DNA of 64,000 nt from Ancylobacter sp. TS-1 (GTDB lineage: Bacteria; Pseudomonadota; Alphaproteobacteria; Rhizobiales; Xanthobacteraceae), in NCBI RefSeq assembly GCF_009223885.1, contig NZ_CP045144.1:1612001-1676000 (forward strand), written 5' to 3'. Shown here in pieces: positions 11,351-20,302 of this stretch; positions within the stretch are counted from its first letter, which is position 1; every line of letters begins with the position of its first letter. A program made the translations under genes and the position numbers. The notes under the pieces were generated by a model, which was not told the origin of the DNA, searched no databases, and saw nothing but the letters and a program-made list of their open reading frames with translations.

Positions 11351-11618
11351 ATATCTCGTCTTTGCCGCCCTCGCGGTGCTGGCATTGCTGCTGGCGAGCC
11401 TCGCCGCGCTGCTGCGCCCGCCCGCCCGCTCCGGCGGCGCGGCCGGGCGGCTGATGATCGTCCAGCTCGCCGGCACCGGCGGCACGGCGGTCGCGCTGCT
11501 GCTGGCCAGCGCGCTCGGCATCGCCGCGCTGACCGACGTCGCCCTTACCCTCGCCCTGCTCGCCGCCTTCGCCTCCGCCGCGCTCCATGCCGCCGGCGCG
11601 CCGAGGGGGCCGTCATGA
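11343..11618 (+). CDS. mrpF: Mrp-type antiporter subunit F
   Basis: Small membrane subunit, 91 aa, with three hydrophobic segments. The sequence MAEYLVFAALAVLALLLAS, then RLMIVQLAGTGGTAVALLLA, and a final TDVALTLALLAAFASAALH fit MnhF/MrpF, whose family is 85-95 aa. It overlaps subunit E by 8 nt and subunit G by 4 nt (ATGA), which indicates translational coupling and a fixed subunit ratio. Confidence 0.85.
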   Translation: MAEYLVFAALAVLALLLASLAALLRPPARSGGAAGRLMIVQLAGTGGTAVALLLASALGIAALTDVALTLALLAAFASAALHAAGAPRGPS

Positions 11619-11902
11619 GCACGCTCGCCGACCTGTTCACCGTGACGATGGTGGCCGCCGGGCTGTTCTTCTTCCTCGCCGGCACGGCAGGGCTGCTGCG
11701 CTTTCCCGACACGCTGTCGCGCCTGCACGCGCTGACCAAGGCCGACAATCTCGGCCTCGGCCTCATCGTGCTGGGGCTTATGGCGCAGGCCGGCGGCGTG
11801 CTCGCCGCGCTCAAGCTGCTGGCGATCTGGCTGCTCGTGCTGTTCTCCGGCGCCATCGCCGGCCAGCTCGTCGCGCGGGCGGTACGGGACGGGCGCGGCT
11901 GA
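11615..11902 (+). CDS. mrpG: Mrp-type antiporter subunit G
   Basis: Membrane subunit of 95 aa, the normal MnhG/MrpG size. The diagnostic segment GTAGLLRFPDTLSRLHALTKADNLGLGL (about residues 25-53) is well conserved. Starts inside the stop of mrpF, and its TGA overlaps the ATG of the next gene by one base. Part of the antiporter's peripheral membrane arm. Confidence 0.9.
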   Translation: MSTLADLFTVTMVAAGLFFFLAGTAGLLRFPDTLSRLHALTKADNLGLGLIVLGLMAQAGGVLAALKLLAIWLLVLFSGAIAGQLVARAVRDGRG

Positions 11903-12825
11903 TGGAACTGATGCTCGACGCCGTGCTGGTCGCGACGCTGCTGGCGCTGGCGCTGTTCAGCCTCGCCGCGCGGGAGGCCCGGTCGGCGGCGATCGGCTTC
12001 ATGGGCTTCGGGCTGCTGCTGGCGCTGGCCTGGGTGCGGCTCGGCGCCGTCGACGTGGCGCTGACCGAGGCGGCGGTCGGCGCGCTCACCGGCCTGCTGC
12101 TGCTCGGCGCCGCCTCTGTCGCGGTGCCGGCCGGCGAGCCACCTTCGCCGCCGCTGCGCCTCGCCCTCGCCGTCCTCTGCGCGCTGGTGGCGGGCGGCCT
12201 CGCCTTCATCGTGCTGAACGCGCCGGACCCGGCGCCCAGCCTCGCCTCGGCGGCGGTGGAGCCGCTGGCCGCGCTCGACCTCGGCAATCCCGTCACCGCC
12301 GTGCTGCTGGCCTATCGCGCGCTCGACACGCTGCTGGAGACCGTCGTGGTGGTGCTGGCGCTGATCGGCATCTGGTCGCTGGCGGATGACGGCGACTGGC
12401 GCGGCGCCCCGGCCGTTCCGGGCGACACCTGGCCGAGCCCGCCGCTGCGCCTGCTGGCACGCGTACTGCCGCCGGTCGGCCTCGTGGTCGCGGTGCACAT
12501 CCTGTGGATCGGCGCCGACGCGCCGGGCGGCAAGTTCCAGGCGGCGACGCTGATCGCCGCCATGTGGCTGCTGGCGATGATGGCCGGCCTCGTCGCGCCG
12601 CCCCGGCTCGGCGACACGCGGCTGCGCGCCCTCGTCGCCGGCGGACCGGCGCTGTTCATCGCCATCGGCCTGTTCGGCTTCCTGACACCGGGCAGCTTCC
12701 TCGCCTATCCGGACGGCCTCGCCAAGCCGCTCATCATTGTCATCGAGGTGGCGCTGACCGCCTCGCTCGCGGCCCTGCTGGCGCTGATCGTGCTCGGCCC
12801 CGGCGGCCGGAGGCCACCGGCATGA
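11902..12825 (+). CDS. MbhD/MbhE/MnhB fusion subunit of the Mrp-like antiporter
   Basis: 307 aa, all membrane. Three family segments are fused in order. First is an MbhD/DUF4040 domain with VDVALTEAAVGALTG at about 50-64. Second is an MbhE-like segment, NPVTAVLLAYRALDTLLET, at about 131-149. Third is an MnhB domain with VHILWIGADAPGGKFQAATLIAAMWL at about 198-223. In canonical Mrp systems the MbhD and MbhE parts form the C-terminus of the large MrpA, and MnhB is MrpB. Here they are joined to MrpB and separated from any NuoL-like MrpA core. Coupled to neighbours by one-base and four-base overlaps. Confidence 0.8.
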   Translation: MELMLDAVLVATLLALALFSLAAREARSAAIGFMGFGLLLALAWVRLGAVDVALTEAAVGALTGLLLLGAASVAVPAGEPPSPPLRLALAVLCALVAGGLAFIVLNAPDPAPSLASAAVEPLAALDLGNPVTAVLLAYRALDTLLETVVVVLALIGIWSLADDGDWRGAPAVPGDTWPSPPLRLLARVLPPVGLVVAVHILWIGADAPGGKFQAATLIAAMWLLAMMAGLVAPPRLGDTRLRALVAGGPALFIAIGLFGFLTPGSFLAYPDGLAKPLIIVIEVALTASLAALLALIVLGPGGRRPPA

Positions 12826-13148
12826 CCGGCACGACCCTCTACGGACTTTCCGCCTGCCTGCTTGTCGGCATGGGCCTTTATGGCGTGCTGGCGCACACCG
12901 CGCCGCTGCGCCGCGTGCTGGCCTTCAACCTGCTGGGTGCCGGCGTCTTCCTGCTGTTCGGCGTCGGCGCTCGGCGCGGCGCGGCGGCGGGGCTGCCGGG
13001 CGATCCGGTGCCGCAGGCGCTCGTCATCACCGGCATCGTCGTCGCCTTCGCCGCCACCGCCCTCGCCTTCATGCTGATGCGCCGGCTCGCCGCGGCAAGG
13101 GCGCGCGAGGCCGCCGACGCTTCCGCCGACCGGACCGGGGGACGCTGA
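12822..13148 (+). CDS. mrpC: Mrp-type antiporter subunit C (NuoK-like)
   Basis: 108-aa membrane protein related to complex I subunit NuoK. Three hydrophobic helices: LYGLSACLLVGMGLYGVLAH, RRVLAFNLLGAGVFLLFGVGA, and PQALVITGIVVAFAATALAFML. The PVPQALVITGIVV motif is the family signature for MnhC/MrpC. ATGA overlap with the upstream fusion gene; one base separates it from mrpD. Confidence 0.88.
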   Translation: MTGTTLYGLSACLLVGMGLYGVLAHTAPLRRVLAFNLLGAGVFLLFGVGARRGAAAGLPGDPVPQALVITGIVVAFAATALAFMLMRRLAAARAREAADASADRTGGR

Positions 13149-13149
13149 G

Positions 13150-14640
13150 ATGGCCGACGCGCCCGCCCCCTCCTATCTCCTGGTGCTGGCGCTTCTGGTG
13201 CCGGTCATCGGCATGCTGGCGATGACGGTCGCGCGTCTGCTCGGCCTGCGCCGGGTGGAGGGGATCGCCGCCGTCGCCATCGCCGGCGGGCTCGCCATTG
13301 CCGGCGCCATCGCCCTCGCCGTGGTACGGTCCGGCGCGGCGCTGACCTATGCGGTCGGCGGCTGGGAGCCCCCGCTCGGTCTTGCCCTGCGCGCCGACGG
13401 CGTGTCGGCGGTGATGCTGGCGATGGCGGCGCTGGTGGTCGCCTTCGTCGCCCTCTATGCCCGCCCGCAATTCGCCGCGGACGACGACGCGCCGGAGGGC
13501 CGGCGTGCCTTCGCCTTCTGGTCGCTGCTGATGGGGCTGTGGAGCGCGCTGAACCTCGTCCTCATCGGCGAGGACCTGTTCAACCTCTTCGTGGCGCTGG
13601 AACTGCTGACCTTCGCGGCGGTGCCGCTGGTCTGCCTCGACGGACGGGCGGCGACGCTCGAAGCCGCGCTGCGCTATCTCGTCTTCGCGCTGATCGGCTC
13701 GGCGCTGTACCTGCTCGGCACCGCCATCCTCTACGGCCAGTACGGCACGCTCGACATCGCCACGCTGGCCGGCCTCACCCGGCCGGACCTCGCCACCCAC
13801 GCCGCCGTGGCGCTGATGATCGGCGGGTTGATGGCCAAGGCGGCGCTGTTCCCGCTGCACATCTGGCTGCCGCCCGCCCATGCGGGGGCGCCGGCGCCGG
13901 CCAGCGCCGTGCTCTCGGCGCTGGTGGTGAAGGCGCCGTTCTTCCTCATTCTGCGGCTGTGGTTCGACGTGCTGCCCGGCCCGCCGAGCCTGCCGGCGGC
14001 GCAGGTGTTCGCCGGGCTCGGCGCGGCGGCGATCCTCGTGTGCAGCGTCGTCGCGCTGCGGCAGGAGCGGCTCAAGCTGATGATCGCCTACTCCACCGTG
14101 GCGCAGATCGGCTACCTGTTCCTCATGTTCCGGCTGACCATCGAGCCCGGCGTGCCGGCCTGGGAGACCATCGGCTGGACCGGCGGCATGCTCCAGCTCG
14201 TCTCGCACGCCTTCGCCAAGGCGGCGATGTTCCTCGCCGCCGGACTGATCGCCGAGGCGCTCGGCCATGACCGCATCGCCGACCTCGCCGGTGCCGGCCG
14301 GGCCGTGCCGGTGAGCCTGTTCGCCTTCGGCCTCGCCGGCCTGTCGCTGATGGGCCTGCCGCCGAGCGGCGGCTTCGTCGCCAAGCTGCTGCTGCTCAAC
14401 GCCGCGACGCTGGCCGGCGCGTGGTGGATCGCGGCCGTCATCAGCGTCGGCGGGCTGCTCGCCGCCGCCTATGTCACGCGCGTGCTCAAGCGCGCCATGG
14501 CGATGCCGCCGGCCCCGCTCGCCACGCGCCCGGTGGCGCTCTCGCGCGAGCTGGCGGCGCTGGCGCTGGCGCTGATCGCGGTGGCGCTCGGCCTCGTGCC
14601 GCTGCAACCCTTCGAACTGCTCGCCATCGGCCGGCCATGA
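13150..14640 (+). CDS. mrpD: Mrp-type antiporter subunit D (NuoN/NuoM-like proton channel)
   Basis: Proton-conducting antiporter-like subunit, 496 aa. The TM5 motif LFNLFVALELLTF keeps the conserved Glu (about residue 151). The TM7 lysine lies in GGLMAKAALFPLHIWLPPAH, and a further Lys is in LSALVVKAPFF. YSTVAQIGYLF near residue 320 is the conserved loop/TM segment. All features expected of a working channel are present. Starts one base after mrpC ends; ten bases before the next antiporter-like gene. Confidence 0.9.
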   Translation: MADAPAPSYLLVLALLVPVIGMLAMTVARLLGLRRVEGIAAVAIAGGLAIAGAIALAVVRSGAALTYAVGGWEPPLGLALRADGVSAVMLAMAALVVAFVALYARPQFAADDDAPEGRRAFAFWSLLMGLWSALNLVLIGEDLFNLFVALELLTFAAVPLVCLDGRAATLEAALRYLVFALIGSALYLLGTAILYGQYGTLDIATLAGLTRPDLATHAAVALMIGGLMAKAALFPLHIWLPPAHAGAPAPASAVLSALVVKAPFFLILRLWFDVLPGPPSLPAAQVFAGLGAAAILVCSVVALRQERLKLMIAYSTVAQIGYLFLMFRLTIEPGVPAWETIGWTGGMLQLVSHAFAKAAMFLAAGLIAEALGHDRIADLAGAGRAVPVSLFAFGLAGLSLMGLPPSGGFVAKLLLLNAATLAGAWWIAAVISVGGLLAAAYVTRVLKRAMAMPPAPLATRPVALSRELAALALALIAVALGLVPLQPFELLAIGRP

Positions 14641-14650
14641 GGACGCGATC

Positions 14651-16282
14651 ATGACGCTGGCCGGACTGCTGCTCGTCGCCACCCTCGCGACCCCGCTCGC
14701 CATGGTCGGGCTGTGCCTGCTGCCGGCGTTCCGGCGGCGCGTCTTCGGGCTTCTCGCGCTCGCCCCGCTGCCGGGTGTGGTGACGGCGCTTCTCGCGCCG
14801 GGCGGGTCGCTGCTGCTGGCGCCGGCGCCGTTCCGGCTGGTGCTGGCGCTGGACGGGCCGGGCGCGATGCTGCTCGGCGGCGCCGCGCTGCTGTGGACCG
14901 CCGCCGGGCTCTACGCCCGGACCTATATGCGCGAGGAGGCCGAACGAGCCGGCTTTGCCATCTGGTGGCTGCTGACGCTGGCGGGCAGCCTCGGCGTGTT
15001 CGTCGTCGCCGACATGACCAGCTTCTACCTGATGTTCTCGCTGGTCAGCCTGTCCGCCTACGGGCTCGTGATGCACGAGAATTCGGCCCGCGCCGAGCGG
15101 GCGGGCTTCTTCTACGTGACGCTGGCGCTGCTGGGCGAGGCCTGCCTGCTGTTCGCCTTCGTGCTGCTGGCCACCGCCGGGCCGGCGGGAAACCAGCTCA
15201 TCGCCGATGCCGTCGCCACGCTCGACGCCTCGCCCTGGCGCGATGCGACGCTGGTGCTGCTCATCCTCGGCTTCGGGCTGAAGATGGGGCTGGCGCCGCT
15301 GCATGTGTGGATGCCGCTCGCCCATCCGGTGGCGCCGATGCCGGCCTCGGCGGTGCTGAGCGGCATCGTGGTGAAGGCGGGGGTGATCGGGCTGATCCGA
15401 TTCCTGCCCTTCGGCACGCCGCTGGCCGAATGGGGCGGCGCGCTCATGGTGCTGGGCCTCGGCACCGCCTATTACGGCGTCGCCTTCGGCATCACCCAGC
15501 GCCACCCCAAGACCGTGCTGGCCTATTCGACGGTGAGCCAGATGGGGCTGGTGGCGGCCATCGCCGGCACCGGGCTCGCCATCGGCGATGCCGGTGTGGC
15601 CGATCTCGTGGCCTATTACGCGCTGCACCACATGCTGGTGAAGGGCGCGCTGTTCCTCGGCGTCGGGGTCGTCGCGGCGACGGGCGTGCGTCGGCGCGGG
15701 CCGGTGCTCGCCCTCATGGCGGTGATGGCGCTGAGCCTCGCCGGCCTGCCCTTCACCTCCGGCGCGCTGGCCAAATATGCCGCCAAGGCGCCCTTCGGCG
15801 ACGGCCTCGCCGCTATGCTCGCGGCCCTCTCGGCCGCCGGCAGCGCGCTGCTGATGCTGCATTTCCTGCGGCTGGTATCCTCCGCCTCGAAGGCCGCGCC
15901 GGGCGCGGCGGCACCCGCCGGCATGGTGCTGCCCTTCGCGGGCACGGCGCTCGCCTCGCTCGTCGCCGGCTGGGCGCTGCTCGGACCGGCGACCGGCTAC
16001 ACGGCGGCGGATGTCCTGTCTCTCACCGCGCTGCGGGACGCGAGCTGGCCGATCCTGCTGGGAATGGTGCTGGCGCTCGCCCTCGCCCGCTTCGGCAACC
16101 GCCTGCCGGCCGTGCCGGAGGGCGACGTGGTGGTGCTGGCCGAGCGGGCGGCGCCCATGGTGCGCGCGCTCGGCGCCGGCATCGAGCGGCTCGACGCCGT
16201 GCTGCGCCGCTGGCCGGTGGCGGGTGTCTCGCTGGTCGCTCTCGTGCTGGCGCTGGGCGCCGCCCTCGGCCTCGCCCCGTAA
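14651..16282 (+). CDS. second antiporter-like subunit (HyfB/MrpD type), TM5 Glu replaced by Ser
   Basis: 543-aa membrane protein of the NuoL/NuoM/NuoN antiporter family. The TM7-8 block LKMGLAPLHVWMPLAHPVAPMPASAV keeps its lysine, and LSGIVVKAGVI its second one. YSTVSQMGLVA is present. The usual TM5 glutamate (F-x-x-[WF]-E-L) is replaced: the segment reads YLMFSLVSLSAYGL, with Ser at about residue 130. A non-membrane C-terminal piece near 490-525 resembles HyfB/NuoL tails. It occupies the place MrpA would have in a canonical operon, but lacks the MbhD/E extension, which is in the fusion gene upstream. Confidence 0.85.
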   Translation: MTLAGLLLVATLATPLAMVGLCLLPAFRRRVFGLLALAPLPGVVTALLAPGGSLLLAPAPFRLVLALDGPGAMLLGGAALLWTAAGLYARTYMREEAERAGFAIWWLLTLAGSLGVFVVADMTSFYLMFSLVSLSAYGLVMHENSARAERAGFFYVTLALLGEACLLFAFVLLATAGPAGNQLIADAVATLDASPWRDATLVLLILGFGLKMGLAPLHVWMPLAHPVAPMPASAVLSGIVVKAGVIGLIRFLPFGTPLAEWGGALMVLGLGTAYYGVAFGITQRHPKTVLAYSTVSQMGLVAAIAGTGLAIGDAGVADLVAYYALHHMLVKGALFLGVGVVAATGVRRRGPVLALMAVMALSLAGLPFTSGALAKYAAKAPFGDGLAAMLAALSAAGSALLMLHFLRLVSSASKAAPGAAAPAGMVLPFAGTALASLVAGWALLGPATGYTAADVLSLTALRDASWPILLGMVLALALARFGNRLPAVPEGDVVVLAERAAPMVRALGAGIERLDAVLRRWPVAGVSLVALVLALGAALGLAP

Positions 16283-16381
16283 CGCTTTCCGCGCCCCCTG
16301 TGTCCTGCCGGCGTCTGGTCAGCGGGGCGCAGGCGCGATATTGCTGCCCCAGCGTCTGGGAGTAGGCCCAGCGGAGGCGGT

Positions 16382-17602
16382 ATGCGTCTGGTCGTTGTTG
16401 CGTTGGCCTGCGCCTTGAGCGCCGGATGTGCCAGCCGCCCGGTGGGCGTGCTTGAGCCTGTCGAGGCGTCCGCGGCCGATACGTCGACGGTCGACCTTCT
16501 GGTCGCCACCACGCGCGCGCCCTCCGACAATGCCGGCATCGTCTACACCGGCGAGCGCGGACCCGGCGTGTCGCTCAGCGCCTTCACCGTCTCCATCCCG
16601 CCCGACGACCGCCGCACGGTCGGACAGGTGCAGTGGCCGCGCCAGCTTCCGCCCAATCCCGCCACCGACTTTGCCACCGTCGATGTGAAGCCGCTGCCGA
16701 CGGTGAAGGCGGCCAAGGGCTGGCTGGACACGCACCTGCCGCCGAGCCGGCGCGTGCTGATCTTCGTGCACGGATTCAACAACCGCTTCGAGGACGCCGT
16801 CTTCCGCTTCGCGCAGATCGTCCACGATTCCGGCTCGGAAGTGGCGCCGGTGCTGTTCACCTGGCCCTCGCGGGCCCGCGTGTTCGACTATCTGTTCGAC
16901 CGCGAGAGCACCATCTTCTCGCGCGACGCCTTCGAGGAAACGGTCTGGCAGGTCGCCAGCGATCCGCGCGTCGAGGACGTCACCATCATGGCCCACTCCA
17001 TGGGCGCGTGGCTCGCCATGGAAGGGCTGCGGCAGATGGCGATCCGGCGCGGCACGCTGCCGGCCAAGATCAGCAACGTCATCCTCGCCTCGCCGGACGT
17101 CGACGTCGACGTCTTCGCCTCGCAATGGCGCGCGCTCAACGGGCCGAAGGCGCGTTTTACCCTGTTCGTCTCGCAGGACGACCGGGCGCTTCAGGTCTCG
17201 CGCCGCATCGCCGGCGGGGTGGACCGGCTCGGCCTGATCGACGCCCAGAAATACTACGCCGACCTTGAGAAGTCGGGCATCGTGGTGATCGACCTCACCG
17301 CCATGCGCAGCGGCGACGACGCGCTCAACCATGGCCGCTTCGCCTCCTCGCCCGAGGTGGTGCAGCTCATCGGCCAGCGGCTGATCAACGGCCAGACGGT
17401 GACGGATTCGGAAGTAAGCCTCGGCGACCGCATCGCCGCCGGGGCGATGGGCGTCGGGCAGGCGGTCGGCGGCGCCGCCGGCCTTGCCCTCAGCGCGCCG
17501 CTCGCCGTCGTCGACCCGGCGACGCGCCGCACCTATCAGGGGCAGGTGGAGCAGTTCGGCCGCACGGTCAACGAGACCGCGCAGGACCCCGGCGCCGACT
17601 GA
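16382..17602 (+). CDS. lipoprotein alpha/beta hydrolase (DUF900 family)
   Basis: 406-aa secreted lipoprotein. The N-terminus MRLVVVALACALSAGC is a signal peptide with a lipobox; the lipidated Cys is at residue 16. LIFVHGFNNRFEDAVFRFAQI (about 125-145) is the oxyanion region, and MAHSMGAWLAMEGL (about 203-216) holds the nucleophile Ser in an AHSMG elbow, as in DUF900 proteins. It has a ~60-residue Gly/Ala-rich tail. It follows the Mrp-like operon by 99 nt and converges on gltS. Substrate unknown; a periplasm-facing esterase or lipase is likely. Confidence 0.83.
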   Translation: MRLVVVALACALSAGCASRPVGVLEPVEASAADTSTVDLLVATTRAPSDNAGIVYTGERGPGVSLSAFTVSIPPDDRRTVGQVQWPRQLPPNPATDFATVDVKPLPTVKAAKGWLDTHLPPSRRVLIFVHGFNNRFEDAVFRFAQIVHDSGSEVAPVLFTWPSRARVFDYLFDRESTIFSRDAFEETVWQVASDPRVEDVTIMAHSMGAWLAMEGLRQMAIRRGTLPAKISNVILASPDVDVDVFASQWRALNGPKARFTLFVSQDDRALQVSRRIAGGVDRLGLIDAQKYYADLEKSGIVVIDLTAMRSGDDALNHGRFASSPEVVQLIGQRLINGQTVTDSEVSLGDRIAAGAMGVGQAVGGAAGLALSAPLAVVDPATRRTYQGQVEQFGRTVNETAQDPGAD

Positions 17603-17611
17603 TCCCCGCCC

Positions 17612-18823
17612 TCAGCGGGCGAGGAAACCGATCACCGCCGCGTTCACGATATCGATGAAGAAGGCCGACACCAGCGGCAGGATGATGAAGGCGCGCGGCG
17701 CCGGGCCGTGCGTCTTGGTGACGGCGGTCATGTTGGCGATGGCGGTCGGCGTGGCCCCCAGGCTGATGCCGGTGAAGCCGGCCGAGATCACCGCCGCCTG
17801 ATAGTCGCGCCCCATCAGCGGGAACACCACGAAGATGATGTAGGCGACCGCCACCACCGTCTGCACCGCCAGCACGAGGACCAGCACGAGGCCGAGCCCG
17901 CCAATGGTCCACAGCTGCATGCTCATCAGCGACATGGCGAGGAAGATGTTGAGCGCCAGGTCGGACACCAGCGCCAGCGCGCGCGTGCGGGTCGGCCATT
18001 GCAGACGCGGCAACAGGCGCGGCACGGTGTTGGTGAGCACGATGCCGACCAGCAGGCAGACCACGAACATCGGCAGCTTGAGGCCGGTCATCTCCACCAC
18101 CTCCTCCAGCGCGAAGGCGATGAGGATGGCGACATTGAGCACCAGCACGGTGCGCAGCAGGTTGACGTGGCTGATCTCGTCGGCGGCCGGGTGGCCGGGA
18201 TGGCCGGGAAGCCCGACCACCGCCTCGTTGCCCGGCGGCGCCTTAAGCTTGTAGCGGGTGATGAGGTGGCGGGCGATGGGGCCGCCGGCGAGGCTCGCCA
18301 CCACGAGGCCGAGCGTCGCCACCGCGATGCCGACTTCCAGCGCATTGGCGACGCCGAAGCGCTCGCTGATCAGCGGCGCCCAGGCGATGGTGGTGCCGTG
18401 GCCGCCGATCAGCGAGGCCGAGCCGAGGAACACCGTCAGCCCTTCCGGCAGCCCGAGCAGCGCCACGGAGCCGAGGGCGACGAGGTTCTGGATGATGAGG
18501 AAGCCGATGGTGAGGGCCAGCAGGATCACCAGAGGCCGCCCGCCGGCCAAGAGGTCGTCGAGGCGGGCATTGAGGCCGATGCCGGTGAAGAAATAGAGCA
18601 GCAGCATGTCCCGCGCGCCGAGCGCGAAGCCGATCTCGGTGTCGAGCAGCTTATAGGCGGCGAAGGTCGCCAGCGCGGCGAGCAGGCCGCCGGTCACCGC
18701 CTCGGGAATGTTCCAGGCGCGCAGCTGCGGGATCGCGTTGTTGATCCCGGAGCCCGCGAAGAAGACGACAATGGCGATGGTGAAGGTCAGCAGGCCGGAA
18801 ACACTGATCGCCGTCATCGTCAC
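17612..18823 (-). CDS. gltS: sodium/glutamate symporter (GltS family)
   Basis: 403-aa inner-membrane protein of the ESS family. Two inverted halves each contain the re-entrant loop signature, seen as GSASLIGGHGTTIAW (about residues 134-148) and the GFTGISLGATPTAIANM stretch near 350-367. The length is normal. It lies 24 nt downstream of the GntP gene in the same direction and is probably the last gene of the patatin-gntP-gltS operon. Glutamate is the known substrate of the family; a different small organic anion cannot be excluded. Confidence 0.9.
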   Translation of the reverse strand: MTMTAISVSGLLTFTIAIVVFFAGSGINNAIPQLRAWNIPEAVTGGLLAALATFAAYKLLDTEIGFALGARDMLLLYFFTGIGLNARLDDLLAGGRPLVILLALTIGFLIIQNLVALGSVALLGLPEGLTVFLGSASLIGGHGTTIAWAPLISERFGVANALEVGIAVATLGLVVASLAGGPIARHLITRYKLKAPPGNEAVVGLPGHPGHPAADEISHVNLLRTVLVLNVAILIAFALEEVVEMTGLKLPMFVVCLLVGIVLTNTVPRLLPRLQWPTRTRALALVSDLALNIFLAMSLMSMQLWTIGGLGLVLVLVLAVQTVVAVAYIIFVVFPLMGRDYQAAVISAGFTGISLGATPTAIANMTAVTKTHGPAPRAFIILPLVSAFFIDIVNAAVIGFLAR

Positions 18824-18847
18824 TCCCGTACCCGCCGGCTAGATGCT

Positions 18848-20299
18848 CTAGAAGCTGCCGACCGCCGATCCCAGCGCGATGACCGCCACCAGCGCCACTA
18901 TGGCGCCGACGATAGCAACCATGACGATGTCGAGGTAGCTCTGTTTCGGCGTTGTGCCGCAGACGGCGAGCAGCGTCACCACCGCGCCGCTGTGCGGCAG
19001 GCTGTCCAGCGTGCCCGCGCTCATCACCGCCACGCGGTGCAGCAGCGAGGGGTCGATGCCGAGTTCGCCGGCCCGCTCCAGGAACACCGGCCCGAGCGCG
19101 TCGAGCGCGATGGTGAGGCCGCCCGAGGCCGAGCCGGTCAGCGCGGCGAGGATGTTCGTCGCCACCGCCAGCGACACCAGCGGCCCGCCATCGATGGAGA
19201 GCACCCAGTCGCGCACCAGCGCGAAGGCCGGCAGCGCCGCCACCACGGCGCCGAAGCCGACGAGGCTCGCCACCGAAAAGATCGGCAGCACCGAGGCGTT
19301 GGCGCCGGCGTCCATCGTCTCGCGCAGCTTCGGCAGGCGGCGGCGGTTGATGGCCAGCGTCGCCAGTATTGCCACGATCAGCGCCACCGCCACCGACCAC
19401 ACGCCGCTGACCGCTGCCAGCGGGATGCCGCCCCAGCGCTCTTCGGCCAGAAAACCGAAATCGAGGCGCGGCAGGATGACGAAGGACATCAACAGGTTGA
19501 CGATGATCACCAGTAGCAGCGGCAGCGCCGCCAGCGCGATGGAGGGCCGCGCCGTGCTGAGATGACCATGGCCGATCTCGGCCGGATCGAACTCCCGCGC
19601 CGTGCTGGCGCGCTCGCGCAGCAGCGGGTCGTCGAGATGGGCGTTGACCGTCGCCGTGCCATCGCCGAAGCCCTCGCCCGCGCGCCGCGCCGCCGCCTCG
19701 GCCCGCCCCAGCCACCACAGGCCGAAGCCGAGCATGATGGCGGAGGCGATGATGCCGAGCCCCGGCGCGGCGAAGGGCGTGGTGCCGAAGAACGGCATGG
19801 GGATGGCGTTCTGGATCGCCGGTGTGCCGGGCAGCGCCATCATGGTGAAGGTGAAGGTGCCGAGCGCGATGGCCGGCGCCATCAGCCGGCGCGGAATGTC
19901 GGCCACGCGGAACAGCGCCTGCGCCATCGGCGCCAGCACGAACAGCGCGACGAACAGGCTGACGCCGCCATAGGTGACGATGGCGCCGGCCAGCACCACG
20001 GCGAGGATGGCGCGCCCGGCGCCGAGTTTCGCGGTCATGAAATCGGCGATGGCCGAGACCGAGCCGGAATCCTCCATCAGCTTGCCGAACAGCGCGCCGA
20101 GCAGGAACAGCGGAAAGAACTGCCCGACGAAGCTCGCCGCGCTGCCCATGAAAGTCTGCGTCCAGTTGGCGAGCAGCGGCTCACCCGACAGCAGCGCGGC
20201 GATCATCGCCGACAGCGGCGCCAGCAGCAGCACGCTCCAGCCGCGATAGGCGAACCAGACGAGAAGCGCGAGGCCGAGCAGAATGCCGACAAGACCCAT
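18848..20299 (-). CDS. GntP-family permease
   Basis: 483-aa proton-coupled permease with about 12-14 hydrophobic segments. Conserved pieces are SVSAIADFMTAKLGAGRAILAVVLAGAIVTYGGVSLFVALFV near residues 78-120, GTFTFTMMALPGTPAIQNAIP near 145-165, and TGSASGGLTIALDAL near 390-405. GntP relatives carry gluconate, other sugar acids or 3-hydroxybutyrate. The patatin gene 3 nt upstream makes 3-hydroxybutyrate attractive, but that is inference. Start codon has only 3 nt after the patatin stop. Confidence 0.85.
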   Translation of the reverse strand: MGLVGILLGLALLVWFAYRGWSVLLLAPLSAMIAALLSGEPLLANWTQTFMGSAASFVGQFFPLFLLGALFGKLMEDSGSVSAIADFMTAKLGAGRAILAVVLAGAIVTYGGVSLFVALFVLAPMAQALFRVADIPRRLMAPAIALGTFTFTMMALPGTPAIQNAIPMPFFGTTPFAAPGLGIIASAIMLGFGLWWLGRAEAAARRAGEGFGDGTATVNAHLDDPLLRERASTAREFDPAEIGHGHLSTARPSIALAALPLLLVIIVNLLMSFVILPRLDFGFLAEERWGGIPLAAVSGVWSVAVALIVAILATLAINRRRLPKLRETMDAGANASVLPIFSVASLVGFGAVVAALPAFALVRDWVLSIDGGPLVSLAVATNILAALTGSASGGLTIALDALGPVFLERAGELGIDPSLLHRVAVMSAGTLDSLPHSGAVVTLLAVCGTTPKQSYLDIVMVAIVGAIVALVAVIALGSAVGSF

Positions 20300-20302
20300 G
20301 GT

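Noticed and set aside
20300..20302. Possible promoter between the patatin and GntP genes
   Set aside because: Only 3 nt separate the genes, so they must be cotranscribed.
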